NCBI GenBank assembly: GCA_026225395.1
Contig: JAMFSR010000035.1
Coordinates: forward strand, 124,001-188,000
Source: Granulicella sapmiensis
Lineage (GTDB): Bacteria > Acidobacteriota > Terriglobia > Terriglobales > Acidobacteriaceae
DNA: 64,000 nucleotides
Direction of reading: 5' to 3'
Of the stretch, positions 1-9,414 are shown in pieces. Every line of letters starts with the position of its first letter. Within the stretch, counting starts at the first letter, position 1. The notes below the pieces were generated by a model, which saw only the letters and a program-made list of their open reading frames with translations, searched no databases and was not told the origin of the DNA. Made by a program: the position numbers and the translations under genes.

Positions 1-1406
1 ACCCACAAGAAATAGTAGTCATGAAGTTGACCGTCGGCGCTGCGCCAGCCACCAAGCACTCCGGTTGTTGGGTTGTAGAAACAGGCATAATAGGCGCGGC
101 GCAGCTTTTCTGCAGCTGCCCTATACCGCGAGGCATCGGAGGTCTTGTTCAGCTTCGCTGCCATCGCAGCCAGGTCCCGAAGGGAACGATAGGCCAGTGC
201 ATTCCCGTAAGCATCTTCATGCCCGAACCCGATGGTATCCCACCAATTCGACGGTCTGACCATAGGAAAACCGTTTGGCCATATGCCGGAGTTACCGCTG
301 ATGCTGTATTTGAAAAGACCATTTCCGTCAGTATCGGTAGCCATCATGGATTCGCCCCAGCCGCGAATACCCTCATAGTTTGAAGCCAGCCATTCATCAT
401 TTCCGGCCGCGCGGCTACAGTTGCCCGCTGCAATCAACAACGACGGAAACGTGTCAGCAGAGGCAGTCGGGAAATTACCGGGCATAGGCAGGCCGTAGGC
501 TGTTCCTCCGGCCAGAATTCTATCCAGCGTCACGCGCACCAGATCGAGAGCCGTCAAAGCCTCCGCCAATGGAGGCGTCAATGCAGCGATATCGCTAAAT
601 TCGTAGTAACAGAAAGCACAGGATGTACTTGCAGTGTTGTTGGCTAGGCCGGCATATCCTGGGTTCATCTGCAGGATGTTCAGCCAGTTGCGGCGGAACG
701 CGTCGAAGCGGACATCATCGGCGATCCCGGGTAAATCGGGATAGACCGCCGTTACATCCAACGTGTAGACCACGCGTTTATGCTCGAAGCTTGCGCCTGG
801 AAGCATGAGCGTTGCGTTAGGCTGGTGCCAGGTCGACTGGTATGTCAATCCAAGATTCGGAACATTCGCGACGATCCGCACCGAACCCTGGTCGGGAAAG
901 TGTAGAAGCGCAGGAAGCGCTACTAAATTATTTCTTCGAAAAACGCCGAGCAGAGTACTGTGAACCTGCGGCAGGACGAAATGAAAGCTCATCGGAACGG
1001 ATTCGAAGCCCGGCGACCATTCCGAGGTCAACACGATCCTCTTACTGGTAAATTCAACCGTCCATTCCGGCACAGCATCCTTCTCCGCCATAGCCGAGCG
1101 GTATTCAACGCGAAGGCTTCCGTTGGATGGGAAGCTCGCCGAACGAAAGCCGGAAGTCGAGCTCTTAGCGTTCACGATATTGGGGCCACGCCGGCCCTTT
1201 CCCAGACCATCGATACTCCACGCTGTGAACTCCGGGGCATCCCCGGACAACTCCGCCGACATGCTATCGGATGTGAAGCGCAGTCCAATCGCGCCATTTA
1301 CGTCCGTAGTATCTGCCAGAGACACGTCTTCAAAAAGCGACGGTAGGAGCATCCACGTTGCCGCGCTGGTGATTGCGGACTTCAGGAATTTTCTACGCCC
1401 ACTCAT
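1..1406 (-). CDS. Six-hairpin glycosidase-like secreted protein (3' end beyond window)
   Basis: The frame is open from an ATG at 1406 down to base 1, so the ORF track omits it; about 468 codons are visible. The N-terminus 'MSGRRKFLKSAITSAA' has a twin-arginine motif and a short hydrophobic stretch, pointing to Tat export. A beta-rich first part is followed by a helical, Trp/Gly-rich part ('SNWWDTIGFGHEDAYGNALAYR') of the kind seen in (alpha/alpha)6-barrel glycosidases. The start lies 7 nt after the stop of the GH105 gene, with GGGAGA upstream, so the two are cotranscribed. The catalytic family is not assigned; a rhamnosidase or debranching role is only a guess from the neighbours. Confidence 0.7.
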   Translation of the reverse strand, partial: MSGRRKFLKSAITSAATWMLLPSLFEDVSLADTTDVNGAIGLRFTSDSMSAELSGDAPEFTAWSIDGLGKGRRGPNIVNAKSSTSGFRSASFPSNGSLRVEYRSAMAEKDAVPEWTVEFTSKRIVLTSEWSPGFESVPMSFHFVLPQVHSTLLGVFRRNNLVALPALLHFPDQGSVRIVANVPNLGLTYQSTWHQPNATLMLPGASFEHKRVVYTLDVTAVYPDLPGIADDVRFDAFRRNWLNILQMNPGYAGLANNTASTSCAFCYYEFSDIAALTPPLAEALTALDLVRVTLDRILAGGTAYGLPMPGNFPTASADTFPSLLIAAGNCSRAAGNDEWLASNYEGIRGWGESMMATDTDGNGLFKYSISGNSGIWPNGFPMVRPSNWWDTIGFGHEDAYGNALAYRSLRDLAAMAAKLNKTSDASRYRAAAEKLRRAYYACFYNPTTGVLGGWRSADGQLHDYYFLW

Positions 1407-1413
1407 ACTTCTC

Positions 1414-2586
1414 TTATCTCCCACTTCTTTTGCTCAATTGGTTCACCTCGGAACCTGCAAGCAAAAACGCGCCCACTCCAAAAACGTAACTGGAGCTCTC
1501 GGTATACGCACCCGGAGCTTCACCAACCGGCTGAATACATCCAAGCCGTCCGTCCGCGTAGATGTGGTGTACCAGTCCTGCCCAGCCGTTCTTCACCACC
1601 GGATCGAATCGCTTGGCATCGAGCACATGATGATTGATCCCCCATGCCATCGCATAAACAAAAAACGCCGAGCCCGACACTTCCGGATAGCGATAGTCGT
1701 CGGCATCGAGCAACCCCGCTCTCCACAACCCATCCGGGCTTTGTAGCGTCGCCACCGAGTCCGCCATCTGTTTGAACTTCTCTAGATAAAAGGTTCGATC
1801 CGGTGAGTTTGCCGGAAGCGTCTCCAGCACACGCACCAGCCCCCCCATCACCCACCCATTACCTCTCGACCAGAAGACCTTCCGGCCGTTCTTCTCACGC
1901 TTATCAAAGTAGTTCTTGTCACGGAAGAACAGACGCTCCTGCGGGTCCCAAAGCAGGTCCGAGGTCACTTTCCATTCGTGGTCCATATAACCGACATATT
2001 TTGCGTTATGCGTGGCGCTGGCTAGGCCACTCCAGACAGGCGGCGCCATGAACAACGCATCACACCACCACCACACAGGCTTGGCCGGATCATCGGGCAA
2101 CTGCATGATCGAATCGAACTGCGCTTTTAGCGACTGAATCCGCTCAGGAGCCGGCGACTGACCGTACAGCCACAGATACGCCTGTCCGATAGCTTGGTCG
2201 TCGGCATGCGTCTTTCTTGGACCCAGCGTCCATTGGTAATGTTCTGCAACATGCAAAACGAGGTCGCGGTATCGTGGCTCCTGAACCGTCTTCGAAGCGG
2301 ATAACAGGCCAGCATAGAGCGTCGCGTAAGTCCAGTCCTGGCTGGGCGTGTCTGCAACACGTACACTTTGCCAGTCCGCCACCTTTCTCATCGCGGCTTG
2401 AATCGCCATCGGTTTTAGGTCTGGAGACAGCGTTGCAAGAGGTCCCGGGTCAATCGGCGCATCACCGTCAACAGCCACGCGCTCACTTCCAGTCGACTGG
2501 GCGATCTCACTGCCCCACGAGCTTGCAACGGCCACCATGGCTAGACACGCCACTAACGAAAGTTTCATTGGTTTCAGAATTGCCAT
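1414..2586 (-). CDS. GH88/GH105-type unsaturated glycuronyl hydrolase
   Basis: About 390 residues with a Sec signal peptide (hydrophobic run 'LSLVACLAMVAVASS'). The body matches the YteR/YesR (GH105) fold: 'WWWCDALFMAPPVW' holds the Asp that is catalytic in this family, and 'VFWSRGNGWVMGGLVRVLE' is the second hallmark. These enzymes hydrate the unsaturated uronic acid left by pectin or rhamnogalacturonan lyases. The ORF track begins at a GTG at 2610. I prefer the ATG at 2586, because AATACT stands 8 nt upstream as a possible -10 of a leaderless message; an ATG at 2568 is also possible. First gene of a two-gene operon. Confidence 0.85.
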   Translation of the reverse strand: MAILKPMKLSLVACLAMVAVASSWGSEIAQSTGSERVAVDGDAPIDPGPLATLSPDLKPMAIQAAMRKVADWQSVRVADTPSQDWTYATLYAGLLSASKTVQEPRYRDLVLHVAEHYQWTLGPRKTHADDQAIGQAYLWLYGQSPAPERIQSLKAQFDSIMQLPDDPAKPVWWWCDALFMAPPVWSGLASATHNAKYVGYMDHEWKVTSDLLWDPQERLFFRDKNYFDKREKNGRKVFWSRGNGWVMGGLVRVLETLPANSPDRTFYLEKFKQMADSVATLQSPDGLWRAGLLDADDYRYPEVSGSAFFVYAMAWGINHHVLDAKRFDPVVKNGWAGLVHHIYADGRLGCIQPVGEAPGAYTESSSYVFGVGAFLLAGSEVNQLSKRSGR

Positions 2587-2694
2587 GTCGCGCGAGTATT
2601 GGGGTTCCACTTGACTGCTGGCAAGTAAATTTACGGCAAAAGAGCGGGGAACGAGTCAGGGCACAGTCAGAGAGCGATTTCTGATTCGTTTCGG

Positions 2695-2719
2695 CACCCG
2701 GCTGTAAGACAGCCGGGTG
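2695..2719. repeat. Perfect GC-rich inverted repeat
   Basis: CACCCGGCTGT, loop AAG, ACAGCCGGGTG. No T-run follows on either strand, so it is not an obvious terminator. It sits just upstream of the GH105 gene and resembles the GCCCGGC/GCCGGGC hairpin at 43310, which suggests a REP-like hairpin. Confidence 0.7.
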
Positions 2720-2847
2720 TTGCATCAATCTTTCAAGTTCGCGTTATAAAGGCTCGCCTCAGATCCATAGCTATTGCAAAAGAACGAGATAAGCGTCCTC
2801 CATTCGGTTCGTGTCACTATTGCGTCGCCGTTGCCGTAACTAGAATA

Positions 2848-2857
2848 AAACCGGTTT
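2848..2857. promoter_or_regulatory. Candidate LacI-family operator
   Basis: AAACCGGTTT is palindromic with a central CG, the geometry typical of LacI-family operators. The 11-mer AGAAACCGGTT (minus strand) recurs upstream of the DUF6259-like/GH31 operon at about 8780. The LacI-type gene at 9415 is the obvious candidate regulator. Inference from two copies only. Confidence 0.3.
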
Positions 2858-2995
2858 CTGGCTATGTGAGCCATAGCCTGTCTTGCCGCTTGGCATCACG
2901 GCTTTCCAGCAGATAAGACATATCTTCTTACTGTTAGAAGAACCCGGAATAGACGGCATGGTAAGATTGGCCGCGAAGAAGGTTGATAGAAACAG

Positions 2996-4336
2996 ATGGC
3001 TATGCTGGCATCGCCTCCGCAATCGACGATGGAAACGCCCGATTCCGAAATCTGCTGGGCTCTCGTGGAACGGATCGCGTCGAGTACTCCATTCCGCCGC
3101 TCTACGCGACTGCGGGATCTCCTGATTTATGTAAGCAGGTGTTCGTTAAAAGACGGCCGCAACAAGGTTCATGAAAACGAGATTGGTGCTGCGGTTTTTG
3201 ACCGGCCGGCTGACTACGACACCAATATCGATCCGATCGTGCGGGTAAACGCTACTGAACTGCGAAAGCGCATCGAAGCCTATTTCGACTCCGAGGGTGC
3301 GAACGAAACAATCATCATGGAGATACCGCGCGGTGGTTATACACCTGCCTTCCGGTATCGTCCTGTTCAACCGCAGATCATCACGGACACGGCGGTTCCC
3401 GATCCATTACCCATTCACCATGCACCCGGGGCAGATTTGGAGACCACACCAGCTCCCGATCGACAGCGTTGGATGTTCATAGGGTTGCTACTAGCCGGAG
3501 CAATGCTGATTGTGCTCACGGCTTGCTGCCTGTTCTTCTGGAGCCAATACCGCGCCTTGCACCGCTCTTTATACGCATGGCAGGACAAGCCGACAGTCTC
3601 GGCATTGTGGTCGGACATCTTCAGCGCCAGTCCGGATACGGATGTCGTCGTGGCGGATGCGTCGATTGGGCTGCTTCAGGATCTCAGCAAGATGAACTTC
3701 TCGCTGGACGACTATCTCAACCACAGTTACGTCGGCGAGCTTCACTCTAAAGACCTGAACCCGGACATACACGCTACGTTAAACCGCATCGTTGCCTGGA
3801 ATCTGCAGAGTCAGGACGATATCAAGCTGGCGCGGCGCATCCTCGCGCTCGACCCTCTCGGCAGGAATATCCACCTCTACAGCGCACGCGACTATATGCC
3901 CGATCTGATCAAACGTGACAATGTCGTTTTGATTGGTGGCCTGCTCTCGAACCCTTGGGACGAACTCTATGAAGACCGAATGAACTTTACAGCGACCTTC
4001 AATAGCAATGGACCGATCTCTGTCAGGAACAGGACTCCTGGCGCCGGGGAGCAACCGATCTATACTCAGACAGACTCCGTAGCATATTGCGCCATCGCTT
4101 ACGTGCCAAAACCCGACCACAATGGAGTCGCTTTGATCATCGAGGGCACCAATGCAGAAGCGTCAGAAGCCGCCGGAGATTTTCTCTTGTCGGAAGATGC
4201 TTTATCCGGTTTCAAGAAGATGCTGCATAGCCAGAAACTTCCGTACTTTGAAGTGCTGCTGAAGGTCTCCTCGGTACGAAGCACTCCCCTGACCGCGACA
4301 ATCGAGGCCTATCGAATCTATCCCGATCTGCACTGA
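2996..4336 (+). CDS. Membrane-anchored putative regulator, acidobacterial type
   Basis: 446 residues. The N-terminal 110 residues ('FRRSTRLRDLLIYVSRCSL', 'DPIVRVNATELRKRIEAYF', 'EIPRGGYTPAFRYRP') look like the conserved cytoplasmic domain that recurs in acidobacterial proteins and resembles a winged-helix/CadC-like regulator. One membrane segment follows at about residues 158-182 ('GLLLAGAMLIVLTACCLFFW'), then a roughly 260-residue outer domain I do not recognise. Start ATG with AAGAAGG about 12 nt upstream; an ATG 33 nt downstream is an alternative. It converges on the GH31 gene with a 10-nt gap and may sense sugars for the surrounding hydrolase genes. DNA binding is inferred, not shown. Confidence 0.6.
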   Translation: MAMLASPPQSTMETPDSEICWALVERIASSTPFRRSTRLRDLLIYVSRCSLKDGRNKVHENEIGAAVFDRPADYDTNIDPIVRVNATELRKRIEAYFDSEGANETIIMEIPRGGYTPAFRYRPVQPQIITDTAVPDPLPIHHAPGADLETTPAPDRQRWMFIGLLLAGAMLIVLTACCLFFWSQYRALHRSLYAWQDKPTVSALWSDIFSASPDTDVVVADASIGLLQDLSKMNFSLDDYLNHSYVGELHSKDLNPDIHATLNRIVAWNLQSQDDIKLARRILALDPLGRNIHLYSARDYMPDLIKRDNVVLIGGLLSNPWDELYEDRMNFTATFNSNGPISVRNRTPGAGEQPIYTQTDSVAYCAIAYVPKPDHNGVALIIEGTNAEASEAAGDFLLSEDALSGFKKMLHSQKLPYFEVLLKVSSVRSTPLTATIEAYRIYPDLH

Positions 4337-4346
4337 GACAACATCC

Positions 4347-6482
4347 TTAGCCAATCACGCCCCAACTATGCACGTTGTAATCGGTACCCTGGCCTTCAAC
4401 CTTTCCCGCCCCATGCTTCCAGCTCAGAGTCTGACTTCCAACAGACGTACCCACGGAAAATGGTATCGAGCCGTTTCCGTACACTCGCACCGAGAGTTGC
4501 CGTGTCTCTGGCGCGCGTGCAAATTGGCCGACATCGGCCCACGGCACAAGACTTCCACTCTTCACGTACACCGGAATTTTCTCTGTGGAAGCGGGCACGG
4601 AAATCTCCGTCGCCGACTTGATAGATGCACCCGTCCAGAAATCATGCCAGTCTCCTTCAGGAAACACGATCTTCCGGCTTTTTTCTCCGGCAAACAGCGG
4701 CGCAACCATCATGCGATCGCCCACCAGATACTGATCGTCAACCTTATGCAACCGCTTGTCGCTCGGCCAGTCCAGCACAAGCGCCCGGAACGGCGGCGTT
4801 CCATCCTCGGCATAGCGTTGAAATGCAGCAGTCAGATAAGGGATGAGTTGCATTCTCCAGCCGATGATTTCACGGCAGCGTGCCTCCAACTGTTGCCAGT
4901 CGTCGAAAAATTTATCTGCATTGTTAAGATTCCGATTGGTTTGTTTCCATGGCGGATTCTTCATGTACCAGCAGTCGACTTGAGCGAGAGGCGAAAACAC
5001 AACGCTCTGCAGACGCCGAATCAAATCCTCTTCGTTGTCCGCCTGCCTCACTTCAGGACACCAGAGCAGACCGCTAAACCCGGAGTTCGCGAGCGCTCGA
5101 ATATAGTCGCGATGGTCATAAAGATCGCTGTACAGCACAAACGGATACGGCGCAGCAAGCGCTCCGCTTGAGCGCACCAGCCCATACGTCTCGCGGCCAC
5201 GGTTGCGAAACGCATCCCAAATCGCCATCTGGTAGCGCAACCCGAAAACGTTGTGCATCTGTTCCCCGTCGACACCCGAAGGAAAAACAGTGCACTCGGG
5301 AAAAGACCAGTTATGCGTGTAGTCGGAGTTATCGCATTCGTCCAGCTTGAAGCCGCTCACTCCGGCATCGATCAGCGTCTTTCCGTGGAACTCTCCAAAA
5401 GCATCTCTCGCCGGCTGGCCGGCAAAGTCGGGAACCAGACCTTCCCATACGCCAAGATCCCCCGAATGAGGTTCGAGCGCCGAAAACAGCGGTGAAGAGG
5501 AATGCGTGTACGCATGCTCCCACAGATTGACATGGAAATTCGCATCTTGAGTGGCGGCGAGAAAACCATTCGGATCGGGAAACCGTCCCTTATCCCAAAC
5601 GAACGAGCAAGAGTAGGAATGGGATTGCCACCCGGGCTCAAGCCCGATCACGTCGCAAGGAATTTTGCTATCCCGAAGTTCTCGCGCAAGAGCCAGCACA
5701 TCGCCCTGCGTATCCTTCGCCATCATGCGAAACCAGAAGCCCAGGCCCCACTCCGGCGGAACAAAACCTCCACCAGAAAAAAGGTTATAGCGCCGCACCG
5801 CGCTCAACATGTCCGGCCCGTCGAATAGGTAGATGTCCACGCCGGCCGCATCCGGCACATCGATCATCACAAAATTTTCGTGGTCAGCCGTCTCGATGTT
5901 TCCATACTTCGGATCGACGCTGGCGTCATTTGCCGCGGCGATCGGGTGCGTAGGTTTGGGATGAGCGCTACCAAGGTAAAACGTAGCATATCGTGCAGTG
6001 TCAACAAGAACACCGATACCTTCCGTCGTTACATAGAACGGAACCGGCGCGTGTGAGTCTCCAGTGTCCATCTTAGGGTCGGCATTTACGCGCACCGTCT
6101 TCTTGCTGCCTCGCTGCGCGAAAGAAAGCAGCTGCAAACCAAGACCGAATATCTGCTCGTCCGGCTTTAGGGGCAACCGGACCGTGCATCCGCGCGCCGA
6201 GCGCGATGCGCTGATTGACAATGCAGGTGCCTTGCCGGCCTTGGGCAGCGCCGCAAACGCCGCAGCATTTGGCGGAATCAAACGGCTGGACACAGGCGTG
6301 AAAGAGGCCGGCACGCCGATCGTGACTCTCCATACGCCGGGGTGAACCGGGCTCAAGTCGCCAACTGTAAACGGTCCCGAGGTGGTAGCTTGACTAGTCG
6401 CCCATCGGGACAAACCTACCCCTGCTCCACCGGCGACAAGGGTCTTTGCAATAGCCCTGCGCGAAATTTTCCTTGAGATCAC
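4347..6482 (-). CDS. GH31 glycoside hydrolase, Tat-exported
   Basis: 711 residues from a GTG at 6482, chosen because AGGAAGGA lies just upstream and the resulting N-terminus carries a Tat motif ('SRKISRRAIAKTLVAGGAG'). The ORF-track start at 6602 would overlap the upstream gene by about 95 nt. A beta-sandwich N-domain precedes a TIM barrel with 'GFKLDECDNSDYTHNW', the GH31 nucleophile strand, and 'LYSDLYDHRDYIRALANSGF', the region of the acid/base. GH31 acts on alpha-linked glycosides; this 'KLDECD' variant differs from the classical WxDMNE and I do not assign a substrate. It follows the upstream TIM-barrel gene by 25 nt. Confidence 0.85.
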   Translation of the reverse strand: MISRKISRRAIAKTLVAGGAGVGLSRWATSQATTSGPFTVGDLSPVHPGVWRVTIGVPASFTPVSSRLIPPNAAAFAALPKAGKAPALSISASRSARGCTVRLPLKPDEQIFGLGLQLLSFAQRGSKKTVRVNADPKMDTGDSHAPVPFYVTTEGIGVLVDTARYATFYLGSAHPKPTHPIAAANDASVDPKYGNIETADHENFVMIDVPDAAGVDIYLFDGPDMLSAVRRYNLFSGGGFVPPEWGLGFWFRMMAKDTQGDVLALARELRDSKIPCDVIGLEPGWQSHSYSCSFVWDKGRFPDPNGFLAATQDANFHVNLWEHAYTHSSSPLFSALEPHSGDLGVWEGLVPDFAGQPARDAFGEFHGKTLIDAGVSGFKLDECDNSDYTHNWSFPECTVFPSGVDGEQMHNVFGLRYQMAIWDAFRNRGRETYGLVRSSGALAAPYPFVLYSDLYDHRDYIRALANSGFSGLLWCPEVRQADNEEDLIRRLQSVVFSPLAQVDCWYMKNPPWKQTNRNLNNADKFFDDWQQLEARCREIIGWRMQLIPYLTAAFQRYAEDGTPPFRALVLDWPSDKRLHKVDDQYLVGDRMMVAPLFAGEKSRKIVFPEGDWHDFWTGASIKSATEISVPASTEKIPVYVKSGSLVPWADVGQFARAPETRQLSVRVYGNGSIPFSVGTSVGSQTLSWKHGAGKVEGQGTDYNVHSWGVIG

Positions 6483-6507
6483 TTGTTTCTTTCCTTCCTG
6501 ACCATCA

Positions 6508-8688
6508 TCAGACTTCCATAAATACAACGGCGGACCTGGCCGGGATATCGATTTTCCCATTTGATTCCCTCTCATCAGGCTCTTCGGGAGTCGCAGTCGC
6601 AAGCTTTCGAGCGTTCGGCAGATCCAACGTCACATTGATCTTCTTCTTCGGCTCAGTACTGATCACTACCACGGACCTCTGTCCATTCGGCTGTACAAAA
6701 ACGCTGTAACGATAGAGTCCGGTCGCCTTGACTGAAGCTCCAAGAGAGTCGCGAAACTCGGCGTCCCATAGCTGCGCTTTATATCGCTTTCGCAAAGCAT
6801 CAATCTTTTGTCCATAGGAAAGGGTCAGCGGAAAGTCGGTCACGTGTCCATGGAAGTTAAAGGGTTCATAGCTGATGATGTAGCGGTTGAGGAAGATCAG
6901 GTTCAGTTTCTCACGGTCGTCGAATCCAGTAACGGCCACAACGAGCGGAGCCTGCGGATCAAGCAAACGGCACACAGGACGCGAACTCTCGGCAATCCGG
7001 AAATAGGAAATCGGATAATACTGCAGCAGCCAGTCCTGAGGTCCCTCACCCGCGAAGACAAAGTCAGGATCTACCTTGTCAGCAGCAGCACGAAACTGCC
7101 GCGACAGAGGAATATCGCCACCATAAATAAATTTTGGTGCAGTATAGCCATGCGTCTTACTGAAGGAATACTCCACCGGGCCATGGTGGCAAACCTCATC
7201 GAATAACCAGCCGGCTGCTCCAAACTTCAAGATCTTCTCAAACTCGCGGGTTGCGAAGTCCCGGTAAGCCTGGCATTGAACATCCATGATCGCCCTGCGC
7301 CGGTTGTTGACGCCTGCGAGCTGTGTAGGTGTCACGTAGCTAAAGCCACCCGTCTGATATTCGATTTCGAATGGATCGGTGGCGGCATACTTATAGAGCT
7401 CCTTCTTGTAAAGCTCGGTCGTCAGGTCTGCCCACCAGATCTTGCCAAACATAATCATTTTGATGCCTTTGGAGTTTGCGTGAGCCACGGCCTGCTTCAA
7501 CTCTTCCCACGTGCCCAGGCCGGGATCAGTATCCTGCGCTGGATCGCCGCCGTCTTGGCCGCCAAGGTTCCAGCCCACAAGTTGGATCGCGGTAACTCCA
7601 TTCGCGGCGCACTCGTCGATATACTTGGGTAACTCGCGATAAGGAATGCGAAAGTCCTGTTCGGCGCCATCGATCTGCAGCTGCAACCAGGAGTGAACGT
7701 CCTTCACCCAGGCGGGCAAATGCGGTTGCTTGAACCACGCAGCCCGGCGCTCCTTATACACCTCAATGCATTGGTGCCAATCCCCGTCGTAGGTCTTGAG
7801 GATAACGGGAGCAAAATTACGTGACCCGCCAGCCGGCACAAAGAGGAAGTGACACAACCGGCATTCAAGGTGAATGGGAAAGCCCGAAATTTCATCGCCA
7901 GCCGGAACAAAGTCGCTTGTTGAAGTTTCGAGGCCTGGCCGCTGTTCAAAGGTGAATTCCAATAGGTATGGAAGGCTGGGATCTGCCATCTCCATATAGA
8001 TACCCTGCGATGCAGCTTGCAATGCGCAGAAGAGAGATTGCTTCGAATCGACCGTCTTCGTCGGGTAATCAACACCCCAATACCCCTTCTCGTTGCCGAA
8101 TCGGGGGTGCAGCTCTACGCCAACAAGGTTTCCGTACCACATGTGCTCCGACGCCATCTGTTCTTCCGGAGAGGGCGCATTGAGGTCCCCCCAATAGGGA
8201 TAGTCCACTGTCTCGATAATCAAAGTCGACCGGTTGTCGATGTTCGCGTTGAACTCGAGTTCTCCGGACTTCAGCGTGACAGAGACATTGAATCCTATCG
8301 GCAATGTTCCGGCATGCTCGCTCAACAGATTGTTCCATTCCAGACGCACCTCACGATCGGAGATTCGCTCAACCCGTTGTGCTCTCTGTTCATGACCAAA
8401 AATAAAGTTCGACCGTCGGTGCGGCATCGGTACGAGCATGCGAAAGGACACACCCAATTCTGGTCGCCGCTGTATCTTCCACTCCGTCGACTTGCGGACC
8501 ATTCGGGTTATCGCACCGGTATGTCCATCAAATGCTACAAGCAGCTGATCGTCCTCGAGCATAATCTCCGGACCTAGCATCTGCTTGCTAGTCGAATCAT
8601 TGCTGCCCGGCACCTGTGCTTCAGCTCCCCGCCCCAAGGCACCCAGCACACCAAATCCAGCCAAGGCGTTAAACGTTCTTCGATTCAT
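6508..8688 (-). CDS. TIM-barrel glycoside hydrolase-like protein (DUF6259-like), Tat-exported
   Basis: 726 residues from ATG 8688 (GAAAGG upstream; the TTG 6 nt earlier is the ORF-track start). The N-terminus 'MNRRTFNALAGFGVLGALG' is a Tat signal. After a roughly 300-residue beta domain comes a barrel with 'NGVTAIQLVGWNLGGQDGG' and 'AAGWLFDEVCHHGPVEYSF', the latter ending a beta-strand with D-E as in clan GH-D/GH13-like enzymes. I recall such proteins as DUF6259, common in Acidobacteria and Planctomycetes, without a settled activity. First gene of a two-gene operon with the GH31 enzyme. Confidence 0.65.
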   Translation of the reverse strand: MNRRTFNALAGFGVLGALGRGAEAQVPGSNDSTSKQMLGPEIMLEDDQLLVAFDGHTGAITRMVRKSTEWKIQRRPELGVSFRMLVPMPHRRSNFIFGHEQRAQRVERISDREVRLEWNNLLSEHAGTLPIGFNVSVTLKSGELEFNANIDNRSTLIIETVDYPYWGDLNAPSPEEQMASEHMWYGNLVGVELHPRFGNEKGYWGVDYPTKTVDSKQSLFCALQAASQGIYMEMADPSLPYLLEFTFEQRPGLETSTSDFVPAGDEISGFPIHLECRLCHFLFVPAGGSRNFAPVILKTYDGDWHQCIEVYKERRAAWFKQPHLPAWVKDVHSWLQLQIDGAEQDFRIPYRELPKYIDECAANGVTAIQLVGWNLGGQDGGDPAQDTDPGLGTWEELKQAVAHANSKGIKMIMFGKIWWADLTTELYKKELYKYAATDPFEIEYQTGGFSYVTPTQLAGVNNRRRAIMDVQCQAYRDFATREFEKILKFGAAGWLFDEVCHHGPVEYSFSKTHGYTAPKFIYGGDIPLSRQFRAAADKVDPDFVFAGEGPQDWLLQYYPISYFRIAESSRPVCRLLDPQAPLVVAVTGFDDREKLNLIFLNRYIISYEPFNFHGHVTDFPLTLSYGQKIDALRKRYKAQLWDAEFRDSLGASVKATGLYRYSVFVQPNGQRSVVVISTEPKKKINVTLDLPNARKLATATPEEPDERESNGKIDIPARSAVVFMEV

Positions 8689-9053
8689 GCGCAACCTTTC
8701 TCAATAAAGCGTGATGCATAGTGGACAGGGATCATCTTCCAATATTCGGCTACATCTACAAGGCGTTAAGGAACCGGTTTCTCATCAACAATAGACCTCA
8801 AGAGAGATTCCGGTGATGTTAAGGATTGAATCCGATCCCTGTCAACAGATTTCCGGGATATGGACTCAGGTACGATCAAATACGGCATATTCTATAGGCA
8901 AATTAGACTTTTCCTCGATGCCCACTTTTATGCTGATTCGTGAAATCATCTGCATGCTCAGTTTGATTAAAGCGACATCGCCCTGCAAGACAATTCGGAA
9001 AAGTTTTGAAAGGAGCATTGGGAAGGAAGTAATTTGAATCGGAGAAATCGCTC
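8689..9053. other. Intergenic, AT-richer, with a candidate operator
   Basis: No credible gene; the short ORF at 8813-9037 has no recognisable features. The motif GAAACCGGTTCC (minus strand) at 8771-8782 lies about 84 nt upstream of the hydrolase operon start. Confidence 0.5.
8771..8782. promoter_or_regulatory. Candidate LacI-family operator, second copy
   Basis: GAAACCGGTTCC on the minus strand shares AGAAACCGGTT with the site at 2848 and is centred on CG. It is placed where a repressor would block the two-gene hydrolase operon. Confidence 0.3.
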
Positions 9054-9343
9054 TCTCATCTGGGAGGCGTCATCACCTTCGGTTACTGGGCCACGGATTT
9101 TCTCGTCGTTCAGCGCGCCATGGCCGCGAAGGACCTGAGATCCGCAAAGATGACTCCAATCATCGCTTCTTACTTCAAGATGATTGTCCCGCTGATCGTG
9201 ATCCTACCCGACCTGCTGCGTTGGGAGTACTTCCGTTCAAACTCGTTCCTGAAAGCGCTGTCGGTCCGGGCCTCCATAGCTATAACGAAGTATTTCTTTT
9301 GATGCTCGCCCGCCCCCAAGTGATCTACCTGAATCTCAACTAA
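9054..9343 (+). pseudogene. Relic of a sodium:solute symporter (SSS/SGLT-like)
   Basis: Frame 0 reads 'GGVITFGYWATDFLVVQR' and 'AAKDLRSAKMTPIIASYFKM', which match a conserved transmembrane stretch of SSS-family sugar symporters. Near 9224 the reading shifts by one frame to 'GVLPFKLVPESAVGPGLHS' and 'YNEVFLLMLAR', the next conserved stretch, and stops at 9341. Only about 95 of the usual roughly 550 residues remain, with one frameshift and no start. It lies between the hydrolase operon and the LacI-type regulator, where a sugar transporter would be expected. Confidence 0.75.
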
Positions 9344-9414
9344 CGACCGGAGAACCTCACGATATACTTGCACCGTAGCGCCACCAGCATCTGAAATGAA
9401 AGGCAGCCTCACTC

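Larger units (their letters stand above)
2587..2995. other. Divergent intergenic region with two hairpins and a candidate operator
   Basis: About 400 bases without a gene between the GH105 operon and the plus-strand regulator. It contains a perfect 11-bp stem with a 3-nt loop at 2695-2719, a 7-bp stem at 2860-2878 and the palindrome AAACCGGTTT at 2848-2857. Promoters for both directions must lie here, but I cannot place them firmly. Confidence 0.6.

Noticed and set aside
8813-9037. 74-codon ORF before the symporter relic
   Set aside because: No motif, no ribosome site, composition unlike the neighbouring genes.
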